Shown: positions 1 through 7,956 of the stretch, one piece after another
Layout: every line of letters starts with the position of its first letter
How positions within the stretch are numbered: the first letter of the stretch is position 1
Assembly (NCBI RefSeq): GCF_026319325.1
Contig: NZ_JAPDMU010000003.1
Span: forward strand, 186,001 to 250,000
Origin: Methylophaga sp. OBS3
GTDB taxonomy: Bacteria > Pseudomonadota > Gammaproteobacteria > Nitrosococcales > Methylophagaceae
DNA: 64,000 nucleotides
Direction: 5' to 3'
Notes under the pieces: generated by a model
Told to the model about the DNA's origin: nothing
The model's database searches: none
The model's input: only the letters and a program-made list of their open reading frames with translations
Translations under genes and position numbers: made by a program

Positions 1-118
1 CCAGTCCCGCAGCAATCGCCAGCCATAAAGCAAAAAAGGAAGGCGCTAAGATCTCAACGATAATGAGCGCGACAGCCAATACCCACCAATGCCAAAAATC
101 GATAAGCGGCATGGTCAT
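1..118 (-). CDS. NfeD-like membrane protein, 3' part missing
   Basis: Only the N-terminal ~39 residues are in the window; the gene runs off the left edge. It begins M-T-M-P-L-I-D-F-W-H-W-W and continues as a hydrophobic membrane segment. Its start codon overlaps the stop of the upstream qmcA gene (TAATG at 116-120), so the two are probably translated from one message. An NfeD/YbbK-type small membrane protein next to a stomatin-like gene is a very common bacterial pair, and this supports the call more than the short sequence does. Family knowledge: NfeD proteins are thought to work with SPFH proteins in membrane organisation and quality control. Confidence 0.7.
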   Translation of the reverse strand, partial: MTMPLIDFWHWWVLAVALIIVEILAPSFFALWLAIAAGL

Positions 119-1038
119 TACCCTTTCTTAGTAAAAGCATCTTTAGCCAGTTCAGTAATACCAGCTAACGATCCAATAACATTGCTTGCCTCAAGTGGCA
201 TCATAATCACCTTATGATTATCAGCAGACGCCATATCACGCAGTGCTTCTACATATTTCTGTGCGACGAAGTAATTAACAGCTTGAATATCGCCCTTACC
301 AATCGCTTCTGACACCATCATGGTTGCTTTTGCCTCGGCTTCGGCTAAACGCTCCCGAGCTTCCGCATCACGAAACGCAGCTTCTCTACGACCTTCAGCT
401 TCCAATACAGCTGCCTGCTTTTCACCTTCGGCGCGTAAAATTTCAGCTTGGCGGTGACCTTCTGCATCCAAGATATTGGCACGTTTATCACGCTCAGCCT
501 TCATCTGACGGCCCATTGCTTCGACAAGATCCGTAGGCGGCTCAATATCTTTGATTTCGATACGAGTAACTTTAATACCCCAAGGCGTTGTTGCTTCATC
601 AACAACTCTTAATAAACGGGTATTAATTTCATCACGCTTGGACAAGAGTTCATCTAAATCCATCGAGCCCATGACAGTACGAATGTTGGTCATGGTGAGA
701 TTCAAAATGGCATTGTCCAAACCACTGACTTCATAAGCGGCTTTGGCGGCATCAATGACTTGGAAAAACACCACACCATCAACACGAATCATCGCATTGT
801 CTTTGGTGATGATTTCTTGTGATGGTACGTCTAAGACTTGTTCCATCATGTTGATTTTGGCACCGATCGTGTCGATGACTGGCACAATTAAATTAAGGCC
901 AGGACGTAATGTACGTGTATAGCGGCCAAAACGTTCTACGGTAAATTCGCGTCCCTGTTGAACAGGTTTTACCCCCATTAAAATAATCACCACCGCCAGT
1001 ACTGCGATGACAATCACTAAACTTGCAAAACCACCCAT
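118..1038 (-). CDS. qmcA: SPFH/Band 7 (stomatin-like) membrane protein QmcA
   Basis: This 306-residue protein has one N-terminal transmembrane segment (about residues 5-25), then an SPFH/Band 7 domain starting GREFTVERFGRYTRTLRPGL. A long charged helix rich in A-E-G-R repeats (about 180-245) probably forms the coiled coil. Proteins of this family form large ring or cage assemblies on the inner membrane and are linked to FtsH-type quality control. An AGGAG ribosome site lies just upstream of the ATG at 1038. The NfeD partner follows with overlapping stop and start codons. Length and domain order are normal for the family. Confidence 0.9.
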   Translation of the reverse strand: MGGFASLVIVIAVLAVVIILMGVKPVQQGREFTVERFGRYTRTLRPGLNLIVPVIDTIGAKINMMEQVLDVPSQEIITKDNAMIRVDGVVFFQVIDAAKAAYEVSGLDNAILNLTMTNIRTVMGSMDLDELLSKRDEINTRLLRVVDEATTPWGIKVTRIEIKDIEPPTDLVEAMGRQMKAERDKRANILDAEGHRQAEILRAEGEKQAAVLEAEGRREAAFRDAEARERLAEAEAKATMMVSEAIGKGDIQAVNYFVAQKYVEALRDMASADNHKVIMMPLEASNVIGSLAGITELAKDAFTKKG

Positions 1039-1109
1039 GACTTCACTCCTTTGTTCAAATCATTACCGAAACTGATAATAGCAGTATTAACCGTTTTGTC
1101 GGATAAATC

Positions 1110-1137
1110 TTGGACATTTTGTGCTCAGCATTGGACA
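1110..1137. repeat. Two direct copies of TTGGACA, 21 bp apart
   Basis: TTGGACA occurs at 1110-1116 and 1131-1137, start to start 21 bp, in the 127-bp gap between the divergent qmcA and csiV genes. A 21-bp period puts both copies on the same face of the helix, as regulator sites often are. One copy could instead serve as a -35 element. No partner protein is suggested by the sequence. Confidence 0.25.
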
Positions 1138-1165
1138 ATAAGGTTAATCAACACAAGGTTAAAAC

Positions 1166-1771
1166 ATGATTATTTCCAAACGTTTGAGCATTTTGTTTTT
1201 GACTGGTTTGCTGTTTAGCCTACCGGCCCATGCCCAGCAGTGGTACCAAGTTGAACTGGTTGTATTTGAACAACTTAATCCTTCTACAGATGAAGCATGG
1301 CCTGCCATGCCACCAAGTTCACCTTCTGTAAGTCCACAAACAAGCAGTAGCAAAGTGCAACCATCTGGAAAACAATTATTGAGTGGTGTGGCTGAGCGTT
1401 TACGTAACTCTGCTGGTTATCGCGTGTTAACTCATCAAAGTTGGCAACAAAGCGCCTTGGGTAAACGTGCAAGTGTAGCTGTGACAGTCAGTGGTGAACG
1501 CCTGTCAGGAATGATTCGTGTCTTTAAATCTGCTTATCTGCACACAGAGCTGGACTTGTGGTTAATGGATGCCAGCCAAGCGATGGCTAATGATTCATTC
1601 CAAGGCCCACGTGCACCTAACCTGAAACAATCTAGACGTATCCGTAGTAAAGAACTCCATTACTTCGACCATCCACGTTTTGGTGCGATTTTACAGTTAA
1701 CCCCTATTCAAACGCCTGATGCTGTTTTAGCCGCGATGCAGGGTTCTGAAAGTTATGCGTTACCAGATTAA
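1166..1771 (+). CDS. csiV: CsiV family protein (periplasmic, peptidoglycan-associated)
   Basis: This 201-residue exported protein has a signal peptide ending near A-H-A-Q (residue ~24) followed at once by the family hallmark WYQVELVVFEQLNP. The rest contains a Pro/Ser-rich stretch and the conserved block around LHYFDHPRFGAILQLTPI near the C-terminus. CsiV was described in Vibrio as a peptidoglycan-binding protein linked to septal envelope function; the role here is inferred from family membership. The 3' end overlaps the convergent phosphorylase gene by 4 bp. Confidence 0.8.
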   Translation: MIISKRLSILFLTGLLFSLPAHAQQWYQVELVVFEQLNPSTDEAWPAMPPSSPSVSPQTSSSKVQPSGKQLLSGVAERLRNSAGYRVLTHQSWQQSALGKRASVAVTVSGERLSGMIRVFKSAYLHTELDLWLMDASQAMANDSFQGPRAPNLKQSRRIRSKELHYFDHPRFGAILQLTPIQTPDAVLAAMQGSESYALPD

Positions 1772-2505
1772 TGCTGTGCCATAACGACGGCGGTTATTAA
1801 TTTCTTCACCTTATCCATGGCCATGGACAACGTCTCTAGAATGGCGTCCATGGTCAACGCTTCATCATTAAGACCGGCAGCTTTGTTGGCAACAACCGCA
1901 ATCCCGGCATAAGCAACATTAAGTTCTCTGGCAATTGCCGCTTCAGGCATCGCCGTCATTCCCACCATATCAGCACCATCATTTGCCAAACGGCGAATTT
2001 CGGCCGCTGTTTCTAATCGGGGACCTTGCGTTACGGCATAAGTACCGCTCGTCACAACTGGCTGACCAATCCGAGATGCAGCATCAATGATTTTTTGTCG
2101 TAATAGCCCATCGTAGGGCTCTGTGAAATCAATATGCTTATCAGCACTAAATGTTTCGCTAAACAAGCTGCTGTCCCGGCCCCAAGTGTAATCAATGATT
2201 TGATCCGGAATCGCAATGATGCCTGGCAGTAATAACTCATTAATTCCACCCACAGCGGCCACGGCCAAAATTTGCCGAACACCAAGATGGTGTAAAGCCC
2301 ATAAATTCGCTCGGTAATTAATTAAGTGTGGTGGAATCGTATGGTGTTCGCCATGTCTAGGCAGGAAGACAACTTTCTGCCCATTAAGCTCACCTTTAAT
2401 AATTGGTGCGGATGGCTCACCAAATGGGGTTTCTAGTTGAATCTGCTCAAGGATCTGTAATCCCGGTAATTGGCTCAGACCACTGCCACCAATAATACCT
2501 ATCAT
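1768..2505 (-). CDS. S-methyl-5'-thioinosine phosphorylase (MTA/PNP family)
   Basis: This 245-residue purine nucleoside phosphorylase of the MtnP/PNP-2 family has the phosphate-binding start IIGGSGLSQLPGL, the PRHGEHHTIPPHLINYRANLWAL block and the substrate block MVGMTAMPEAAIAREL. Its length matches the Pseudomonas-type enzyme that cleaves methylthioinosine to hypoxanthine and 5-methylthioribose-1-phosphate rather than acting on methylthioadenosine. It overlaps hpt by 4 bp (ATGA), and Hpt would use the hypoxanthine released. That linkage favours methylthioinosine, but substrate choice cannot be proven from sequence; classical MtnP is the alternative. Confidence 0.82.
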   Translation of the reverse strand: MIGIIGGSGLSQLPGLQILEQIQLETPFGEPSAPIIKGELNGQKVVFLPRHGEHHTIPPHLINYRANLWALHHLGVRQILAVAAVGGINELLLPGIIAIPDQIIDYTWGRDSSLFSETFSADKHIDFTEPYDGLLRQKIIDAASRIGQPVVTSGTYAVTQGPRLETAAEIRRLANDGADMVGMTAMPEAAIARELNVAYAGIAVVANKAAGLNDEALTMDAILETLSMAMDKVKKLITAVVMAQH

Positions 2506-3047
2506 GATAATTCCTCAGTTAAGGCAAAAATACCCGGTGCATTTCGCCAGTAGCCTTGAACATCCATACCAAAGCCAAACACATAACGATCAGGAACCTG
2601 TAAGCCAATATATTCAGGTGGTTGACCAGCTTTATTAGCATGTTGTTTATCAGCCAAGGCCAGACATGCAACTGATATCGCACCTTGTTGCTGACAGTAA
2701 TCACGAAGTGCGATTAAGGTATGACCTTCATCATAAATATCTTCGATTAACAGCAGGTGCCTATTTGCTATCGCAGTTTGGGGTTGTGCTTGCCAGACCA
2801 GTTCACCACCAAACGTTTTATCGCCATAACGCGTCGCATGGATGTAATCAATCTGCAAAGCAAACTCAAGCTTTGGTAATAACTGCCCCATGGTAATAAC
2901 AGCGCCATTCATCACACATAATAACAATGGATTTTTACCGGCATAATCTTGATTGAGTCTTGCCGCAAGATTATCTAAAACAGCATCAATGTCTGCCAAA
3001 GAATACAAACATTCGACCTGCTTGGGCATGGCCTCAGAAATTTTCAT
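2502..3047 (-). CDS. hpt: Hypoxanthine-guanine phosphoribosyltransferase
   Basis: This 181-residue type I phosphoribosyltransferase converts hypoxanthine or guanine plus PRPP to IMP or GMP. The PRPP-binding motif reads LLLIEDIYDEGHTL, with the usual acidic pair, and the flexible loop region precedes it. I place the start at the ATG at 3047 because AGAGGA lies six bases upstream; an in-frame ATG at 3065 has no such site. The stop overlaps the start of the thioinosine phosphorylase (ATGA), which suggests translational coupling and a joint role in recycling purine from polyamine or AHL by-products. Confidence 0.88.
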   Translation of the reverse strand: MKISEAMPKQVECLYSLADIDAVLDNLAARLNQDYAGKNPLLLCVMNGAVITMGQLLPKLEFALQIDYIHATRYGDKTFGGELVWQAQPQTAIANRHLLLIEDIYDEGHTLIALRDYCQQQGAISVACLALADKQHANKAGQPPEYIGLQVPDRYVFGFGMDVQGYWRNAPGIFALTEELS

Positions 3048-3073
3048 CACATGTCCTCTTTTCATTCAGGTCG

Positions 3074-3079
3074 TATAAT
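3074..3079 (+). promoter_or_regulatory. Putative -10 element (TATAAT) for the ABC importer operon
   Basis: A perfect TATAAT sits in the 60-bp gap between the divergent hpt and btuF-like starts, 29 bp before the ATG at 3108. No good -35 hexamer is visible at 16-18 bp. The gap is too short for a cobalamin riboswitch. Confidence 0.35.
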
Positions 3080-3107
3080 AAACAGCTTTACCTTCCCGGG
3101 ATCAATC

Positions 3108-4016
3108 ATGCATCGTTTCTGGCCGGTATTGCCGATACTGCTGATTTTGCTTTTTGCACTCTGGCAACACCCGGAAAACCACAATGAATCGAACAGTGAA
3201 AAAGTACCGGCTCGGATTATTAGTTTAGCGCCGAGCATCACGGAAACTCTTTTTGCGGTCGGCGCTGGTGAGCAGCTCGTTGCCGTCACCAACTTTTGTG
3301 TTTATCCAGAAGCCGCCAAATCTCTGCCACGTATTGGTGGGTATATTGATCCGTCTTTGAGCGAAATCGTCGCGCAGAAACCTGACTTGGTGGTAATGCT
3401 TGACCGCCAGCAACGATTGAATAAACAACTTTTGCAACTCGGTATCAATACATTACTTGTTGATAGTGCCAGCCTGACAGGCATCATGGATAGCATTTTG
3501 ACTATTGGAGAGGCTACTGGTCACCAAGTTACAGCGCATCAGTTGCATGATGAACTAAAACAGCAAATCGACGATATCACGAAAAAAGTATCGACTTTGC
3601 CCAGCAAAGATACCTTACTTGCCATCGCGCATTACACCAATAGTGAGCAACTTGATATGGTGTACATTGCCGGCCAGCAAGATTTTTATAATGATATTCT
3701 GACTCTGGCTGGCGGTAACAATGTCTACCAAGATAGTCGATTAAAAGTCCCTGCAGTATCACAAGAGGGACTACTGCGCATGAACCCTGAAGTTATTATT
3801 GATATCTTTCCAGATGCCAGTGCTCACCAAGCCGATCTCAATAATGTTCTGAAGCAATGGCAAGAGTTAGCGCACCTTCGTGCAGTTGAAGCACAACAAA
3901 TACATTTTATCGAAGCGGATTACGCCACTGTGCCCGGACCGCGTATTGTGCAGTTACTTAAGGATATTGCTGTGCTGATTCACCCAGAAATAAAAACAGA
4001 AATATATGCTCATTGA
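3108..4016 (+). CDS. BtuF-type periplasmic binding protein (cobalamin or metal-chelate)
   Basis: This substrate-binding protein of about 302 residues belongs to the helical-backbone class III family. The start at 3108 gives M-H-R-F-W-P and a hydrophobic signal or anchor (residues 3-20); an in-frame ATG at 3051 would put charged residues ahead of it. The mature domain opens with ARIISLAPSITETLFAVGAG, typical of BtuF, and ends with VPGPRIVQLLKDIAVLIHPE, also BtuF-like. The gene overlaps its ATPase by 11 bp. A cobalamin or corrinoid substrate is the best guess; iron-siderophore or heme are alternatives because the whole class is similar. Confidence 0.8.
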   Translation: MHRFWPVLPILLILLFALWQHPENHNESNSEKVPARIISLAPSITETLFAVGAGEQLVAVTNFCVYPEAAKSLPRIGGYIDPSLSEIVAQKPDLVVMLDRQQRLNKQLLQLGINTLLVDSASLTGIMDSILTIGEATGHQVTAHQLHDELKQQIDDITKKVSTLPSKDTLLAIAHYTNSEQLDMVYIAGQQDFYNDILTLAGGNNVYQDSRLKVPAVSQEGLLRMNPEVIIDIFPDASAHQADLNNVLKQWQELAHLRAVEAQQIHFIEADYATVPGPRIVQLLKDIAVLIHPEIKTEIYAH

Positions 4017-4785
4017 AGTGAAAGACCTGCAGGTCGACGTTGATAATAAAACGCTCATTAGCAACATCCACTTTTCAGTTCGAGCGGGTGAGCATTTGTG
4101 TATTACGGGGCCAAATGGTGCGGGTAAAAGCACACTGCTTAGAACACTAAACGGTATGATGCCAGTGAGTAAGGGTGAGATATCGCTTCAACAACAACCA
4201 CTCAAACACTACTCACAAAAACATATTGCCCAACAGATAAGTTATGTCTCTCAATCAGGTGGGCATGCCCTGCCCTTTATTGTCGACGACTTTTTAAAAA
4301 TGGCCCGTTATCCACATCAACATTGGCTTGGTAGTTGGCGTGCTGAAGATCAGACTGCTATTGACCGCGCTTTGGATATCACTGAATGCCAAGGCTTTAA
4401 ATATCGCCAAATGACAACATTAAGTGGTGGTGAATGCCAAAAAGTCATGATTGCCGCAGCTTTAGCACAAGACACCCCCATCATTTTGTTGGACGAGCCA
4501 ACCAACTCTTTAGATCCACATCATCAGACTGCAGTTCAGTCATTGATAAGAACATTACACGTTGATTACGGCAAAACCATCATTGAAGTAAGCCATGATA
4601 TTAACCATGCCAGCCAGCATACAGATACGGTTTTGGCGCTTAAAGATGGTCAATTATTATGGACAGGTCCGGCAGAGCAGTTCCTTGATGCCAAGCGCTT
4701 ACAAGACTTATATCAGCAGGATTTTGTGTTTGTCCCGCATCCCCAAACTGGTCGTAATATTGCCCTGACGGCACAACACTCATGA
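4006..4785 (+). CDS. ABC transporter ATP-binding protein, FecE/BtuD class
   Basis: This 259-residue ATPase energises the importer encoded by its neighbours. The Walker A motif is GPNGAGKSTLL (about residues 36-46), the signature LSGGECQ carries an unusual Cys after the Glu, Walker B is IILLDEPTNSLD and the switch His is in VSHDINH. The start codon lies inside the binding-protein gene and the stop overlaps the permease start (ATGA), so all three are coupled. The FecE/BtuD/HmuV subfamily is clear; the substrate follows from the partner genes. Confidence 0.87.
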   Translation: MLIEVKDLQVDVDNKTLISNIHFSVRAGEHLCITGPNGAGKSTLLRTLNGMMPVSKGEISLQQQPLKHYSQKHIAQQISYVSQSGGHALPFIVDDFLKMARYPHQHWLGSWRAEDQTAIDRALDITECQGFKYRQMTTLSGGECQKVMIAAALAQDTPIILLDEPTNSLDPHHQTAVQSLIRTLHVDYGKTIIEVSHDINHASQHTDTVLALKDGQLLWTGPAEQFLDAKRLQDLYQQDFVFVPHPQTGRNIALTAQHS

Positions 4786-5759
4786 ATTATTTACAGAAAA
4801 ATCCCAAACAAACATTAGCGGCATTATTGCTAGTCAGCATTGTTGTTTTGTTGGTCAGCCCTTGGTTAGATTTAAGCAGTATTTCATCAACAGAAATCCG
4901 CCAGCAGATCCTCTGGGATATTCGTGTGCCACGATTGCTGTTTGCCTTTTTAGCTGGTTGTGGATTGGCACTTTGCGGTTTGGTTTTTCAAGCCATGTTT
5001 CACAATCCACTGGCCACCCCATTTACGCTAGGCGTGGCTAGCGGCGCCTCATTAGGCGCAGCATTAAGTGTTTACCTTGGTATCAACTTTTTGATTCTAG
5101 GCATTAGTGCACAAACCATCAGTGCGTTTATCGGTGCGATCATCGCAATCAGTCTGGTTTATGGAATTAGTCGCCTTCGCAGCGGCTTTTCAACAGAAAC
5201 CTTATTGCTTGCAGGTGTTGCCATTAGCTTCTTTTTTTCAAGCCTGATTTTACTGGTTCAATATCTCAGTGATGTTAATGATGCTTTTCAAATCATTCGT
5301 TGGCTGATGGGCAGTCTAACCGTGGTTGGCTATGGCGACATTATTCAATTAGCGCCCTTCGTTTTATTAGCTGCCATCGTCATAATTGGTTTTGGTCGTG
5401 AGTTAAATTTGTTGATGGCTGGCGATGATATTGCGGTAAGTCGGGGCATTAATGTCACGCGCCTTCGTTATATTTTGTTTGCCATTACGTCATTATGCGT
5501 TGCTGCTATTGTCGCACTCTGTGGTCCGATTGGCTTTGTTGGCATGATGGTGCCACACATTTGTCGTTTGCTGATTGGTCAAAATCATCAATGGCTTATC
5601 CCCGCCAGCCTGCTTTTTGGCGGCAGCTTTATGATTATTTGTGACACGATTTCTCGCATGATTATTGCCCCGGCTGAATTACCCGTCGGCGTCATTACAA
5701 CATTACTCGGTGGACCATTTTTCCTGTGGCTACTGATGCGTAGCAAACGTACGCTTTAA
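4782..5759 (+). CDS. FecCD/BtuC-type ABC permease
   Basis: This 325-residue inner-membrane permease has about ten hydrophobic segments. It carries the family features RVPRLLFAFLAGCGLALCG and FVGMMVPHICRLLIGQNH, the latter near the coupling helices, and ends close to the membrane at MRSKRTL. It forms a homodimeric channel for cobalamin, heme or ferric siderophores with the binding protein and ATPase upstream. No outer-membrane TonB receptor is adjacent; the only one in the window (55.4 kb) looks zinc-type. Confidence 0.85.
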   Translation: MNYLQKNPKQTLAALLLVSIVVLLVSPWLDLSSISSTEIRQQILWDIRVPRLLFAFLAGCGLALCGLVFQAMFHNPLATPFTLGVASGASLGAALSVYLGINFLILGISAQTISAFIGAIIAISLVYGISRLRSGFSTETLLLAGVAISFFFSSLILLVQYLSDVNDAFQIIRWLMGSLTVVGYGDIIQLAPFVLLAAIVIIGFGRELNLLMAGDDIAVSRGINVTRLRYILFAITSLCVAAIVALCGPIGFVGMMVPHICRLLIGQNHQWLIPASLLFGGSFMIICDTISRMIIAPAELPVGVITTLLGGPFFLWLLMRSKRTL

Positions 5760-5773
5760 GTCTCGCATAAGTA

Positions 5774-5801
5774 TTGTTTGTCAGGCTTTTGACTCTATAA
5801 T
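5774..5801 (+). promoter_or_regulatory. Putative sigma70 promoter for the Tat-exported peptidase gene
   Basis: TTGTTT at 5774-5779 and a perfect TATAAT at 5796-5801 are separated by 16 bp. The predicted start of transcription is about 5808, some 24 bases before the ATG at 5832. The -35 match is only partial. Confidence 0.45.
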
Positions 5802-5831
5802 CAGTCAACTTTATTTTGGTAAAAATTTGTT

Positions 5832-6422
5832 ATGACTGACCTTTCCAAGCAACACGTGATGCCAACAGACACAACTAAATCATCACGCCGACAATTGTTA
5901 AAAACGGCATTCGGTGTCACCGCAGGCATGTTAGTTGCCCCACAATTGATGGCGGCATTACCGCAAAAACCGGAACGTCATTTAGAGCTATTTAATTTAC
6001 ATACTGGCGAACAACTCAAAACCACTTACTGGGTGGAAGGTCAGTATCAAGCCAAAGAAATAAAGGCTATCAATCACATTTTGCGAGATCACCGCACCAA
6101 CGAGTTATTTCCAATAGACCGGAAATTAATTGATTTAATGGCGCTATTACTGATGCCATATGGTGATACTCACCCATTAGAAATTATTTCTGGTTATCGC
6201 TCAGAATCTACTAACGAAATGCTGCGCAAAACAGGCTCGGGTGGCGTTGCGAAGAAAAGCTACCACACACTTGGTAAAGCGGTTGATATCAAACTAGCTG
6301 GCACCAAATTAATCGACTTATATGAAGCAGCTATTGAGCTTAAAGCAGGTGGTGTCGGCTATTACCCAAAAGATGGTTTTGTTCACATCGACACTGGCCC
6401 AGTTCGACATTGGCAGGGTTAA
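5832..6422 (+). CDS. mepK: Tat-exported murein endopeptidase-like protein (DUF882/YcbK, M15 fold)
   Basis: This 196-residue protein starts with a twin-arginine signal: S-R-R-Q-L-L-K at residues 18-24, a hydrophobic stretch, and a cut near A-A-L around residue 42. The mature domain has the DUF882/M15 pattern: EIISGYRSESTNEML, then YHTLGKAVDIKL with a His and Asp, and FVHIDTGPVRHW with a second His. These match the zinc-peptidase layout of E. coli YcbK (MepK), which cuts peptidoglycan cross-links. The catalytic pattern is intact. The 3' end overlaps the convergent unknown gene by 4 bp. The symbol is by family analogy. Confidence 0.8.
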   Translation: MTDLSKQHVMPTDTTKSSRRQLLKTAFGVTAGMLVAPQLMAALPQKPERHLELFNLHTGEQLKTTYWVEGQYQAKEIKAINHILRDHRTNELFPIDRKLIDLMALLLMPYGDTHPLEIISGYRSESTNEMLRKTGSGGVAKKSYHTLGKAVDIKLAGTKLIDLYEAAIELKAGGVGYYPKDGFVHIDTGPVRHWQG

Positions 6423-6829
6423 TCTTCTAATTCCTGGATAATTTGCTGCACGATATCGCGAAATTCCTGCAACTGCTGTTTATGCTCAGAACTAAAATCA
6501 GCATGTTGCTGTTCGGACAGTTGATGAAGCGTTGCTAACTTTTTATGAAAGTGTTGCTGTTGATCAATGGGGATATAACTCTCACAAGTTTCAATACAGT
6601 TAGGATGCAGCCCACATTCATAACGTCTGATTTGGGCATTGTATTGATTGATTTTAGTAACGTAATGCTGCAAATGCTGCGTTTGCTCTGGTAAGGCATG
6701 TTCCAGTTTATGCAGTAAAGCAGATAACCGTTGCGTTTGCTTTGACCAGTTATCAACTTCCTTGAGCCAAAACCCATGGTCATTTCGCCAAGCAAGGTTT
6801 TCTTGTTGCCAGCGTTGTTTTTGGTCCAT
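6419..6829 (-). CDS. Unknown helical protein with a Cys-containing centre
   Basis: This protein of about 136 residues is not recognised. I choose the second of two adjacent ATGs (6829) because GGGG lies six bases upstream; an in-frame extension to 6892 looks non-coding. It is hydrophilic, rich in Gln, His and Glu, with no signal peptide or membrane segment, and is probably mostly alpha-helical with heptad-like stretches. Its middle holds the only notable motif, RRYECGLHPNCIETCESYIP, with three cysteines that could bind metal or form disulfides. It ends in an acidic helix. The convergent 4-bp overlap with the peptidase gene suggests no functional link. Confidence 0.6.
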   Translation of the reverse strand: MDQKQRWQQENLAWRNDHGFWLKEVDNWSKQTQRLSALLHKLEHALPEQTQHLQHYVTKINQYNAQIRRYECGLHPNCIETCESYIPIDQQQHFHKKLATLHQLSEQQHADFSSEHKQQLQEFRDIVQQIIQELED

Positions 6830-6956
6830 CATCCACCCCAAATACAAGCAAGTCACATACTTATTAATTGATCTATGACAATAGTTTGTCAAGTCATAAC
6901 CACAGTCTGAGTGAATGTCTGTAAAATAACCCTTTTTATTTTAAGTATTTACCGGT

Positions 6957-7952
6957 ATGTCAGAAATTGTTGTTTGTGCACTCTACAAGTTTGTTTCACT
7001 TGATGATTATGAAGCGCTAAAAACCCCATTGTTATCATTAATGCTAGCCGAAAAGGTGCGTGGCACACTGCTTTTAGCAAGTGAAGGCATCAATGGCACC
7101 GTGGCAGGTTCTCGTAGTGCTATCGACAAATTACTGGCGCATTTACAAGCTGATCCACGACTTGATCCCATCAGTTATAAAGAGTCATATACCAACACAC
7201 TGCCGTTTTTACGTAGCCGTGTGAAATTGAAAAAAGAAATTGTCACCATGGGTGTTGAAGGCATCGACCCTCGCCGTTCTGTTGGCACTTATATCAAACC
7301 TAAAGACTGGAATCAGTTGATTAGTGATCCTGATGTCTTGTTGATTGATACCCGTAATGATTATGAGTATCAGGTAGGAACCTTTAAAAACGCAGTTAAT
7401 CCAATGACTGACAGTTTTCGGGAATTTCCGGATTACGTAAAACAACAGCTGGATCCAGAAAAACATAGCAAAGTAGCGATGTTTTGTACCGGCGGTATTC
7501 GTTGTGAAAAATCAACGGCTTATTTGAAAGAGCAAGGCTTTAAAGAGGTTTACCATCTTGAAGGTGGTATTTTGAAATACCTTGAGGAAGTCCCAGAACA
7601 AGAAACGCTATGGCAAGGTGAGTGCTTTGTATTTGATGAGCGTGTCACCGTAAACCATAAATTGGAAAAAGGTGATTACGATCAGTGCCACGCCTGCCGC
7701 ATGCCAATTACTGCTGCAGAGAAAGAAAGTGATCAATACCAACAAGGCGTATGCTGCCCACACTGCTACGACAAAACGACTGATGAACAAAAAGCGCGCT
7801 TTGCAGAGCGTGAAAAACAAATGCAGTTGGCGCGTGCCCGTGGTGAAGCACATATCGGTGTTGAAACCCAAGAAGTGGCTCAACAACATCGTAAAGAAAA
7901 ACAACGTCGCCGTGAGCAAGACAGACTGGCTGCCACTCAGAAAAATCGCTAA
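6957..7952 (+). CDS. trhO: tRNA uridine(34) hydroxylase TrhO (rhodanese family, YceA)
   Basis: This 331-residue protein has an N-terminal YceA/acylphosphatase-like domain (1-95), a rhodanese domain (about 120-215) with active-site Cys in [16 protein letters not shown], and a C-terminal part with a Cys4 cluster (CHACR... CCPHC) followed by a basic, Arg/Gln-rich tail. In E. coli and Bacillus, TrhO hydroxylates U34 of certain tRNAs using oxygen, a step toward cmo5U/mo5U. The protein is cytosolic. The next gene starts 4 bp after the stop. Confidence 0.92.
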   Translation: MSEIVVCALYKFVSLDDYEALKTPLLSLMLAEKVRGTLLLASEGINGTVAGSRSAIDKLLAHLQADPRLDPISYKESYTNTLPFLRSRVKLKKEIVTMGVEGIDPRRSVGTYIKPKDWNQLISDPDVLLIDTRNDYEYQVGTFKNAVNPMTDSFREFPDYVKQQLDPEKHSKVAMFCTGGIRCEKSTAYLKEQGFKEVYHLEGGILKYLEEVPEQETLWQGECFVFDERVTVNHKLEKGDYDQCHACRMPITAAEKESDQYQQGVCCPHCYDKTTDEQKARFAEREKQMQLARARGEAHIGVETQEVAQQHRKEKQRRREQDRLAATQKNR

Positions 7953-7956
7953 TTTC

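Noticed and set aside
4308-4316. Exact DnaA-box 9-mer inside the ABC ATPase gene
   Set aside because: Isolated and in coding sequence; expected by chance at about this rate.
5832-6422. Operon link between the ABC importer and the Tat-exported peptidase
   Set aside because: A 72-bp gap with its own TATAAT element separates them, and the functions are unrelated.
7672-7956. N-terminal extension of gamma-glutamyltransferase into trhO
   Set aside because: The extension lies wholly within trhO, and the ATG at 7957 gives a signal peptide directly.
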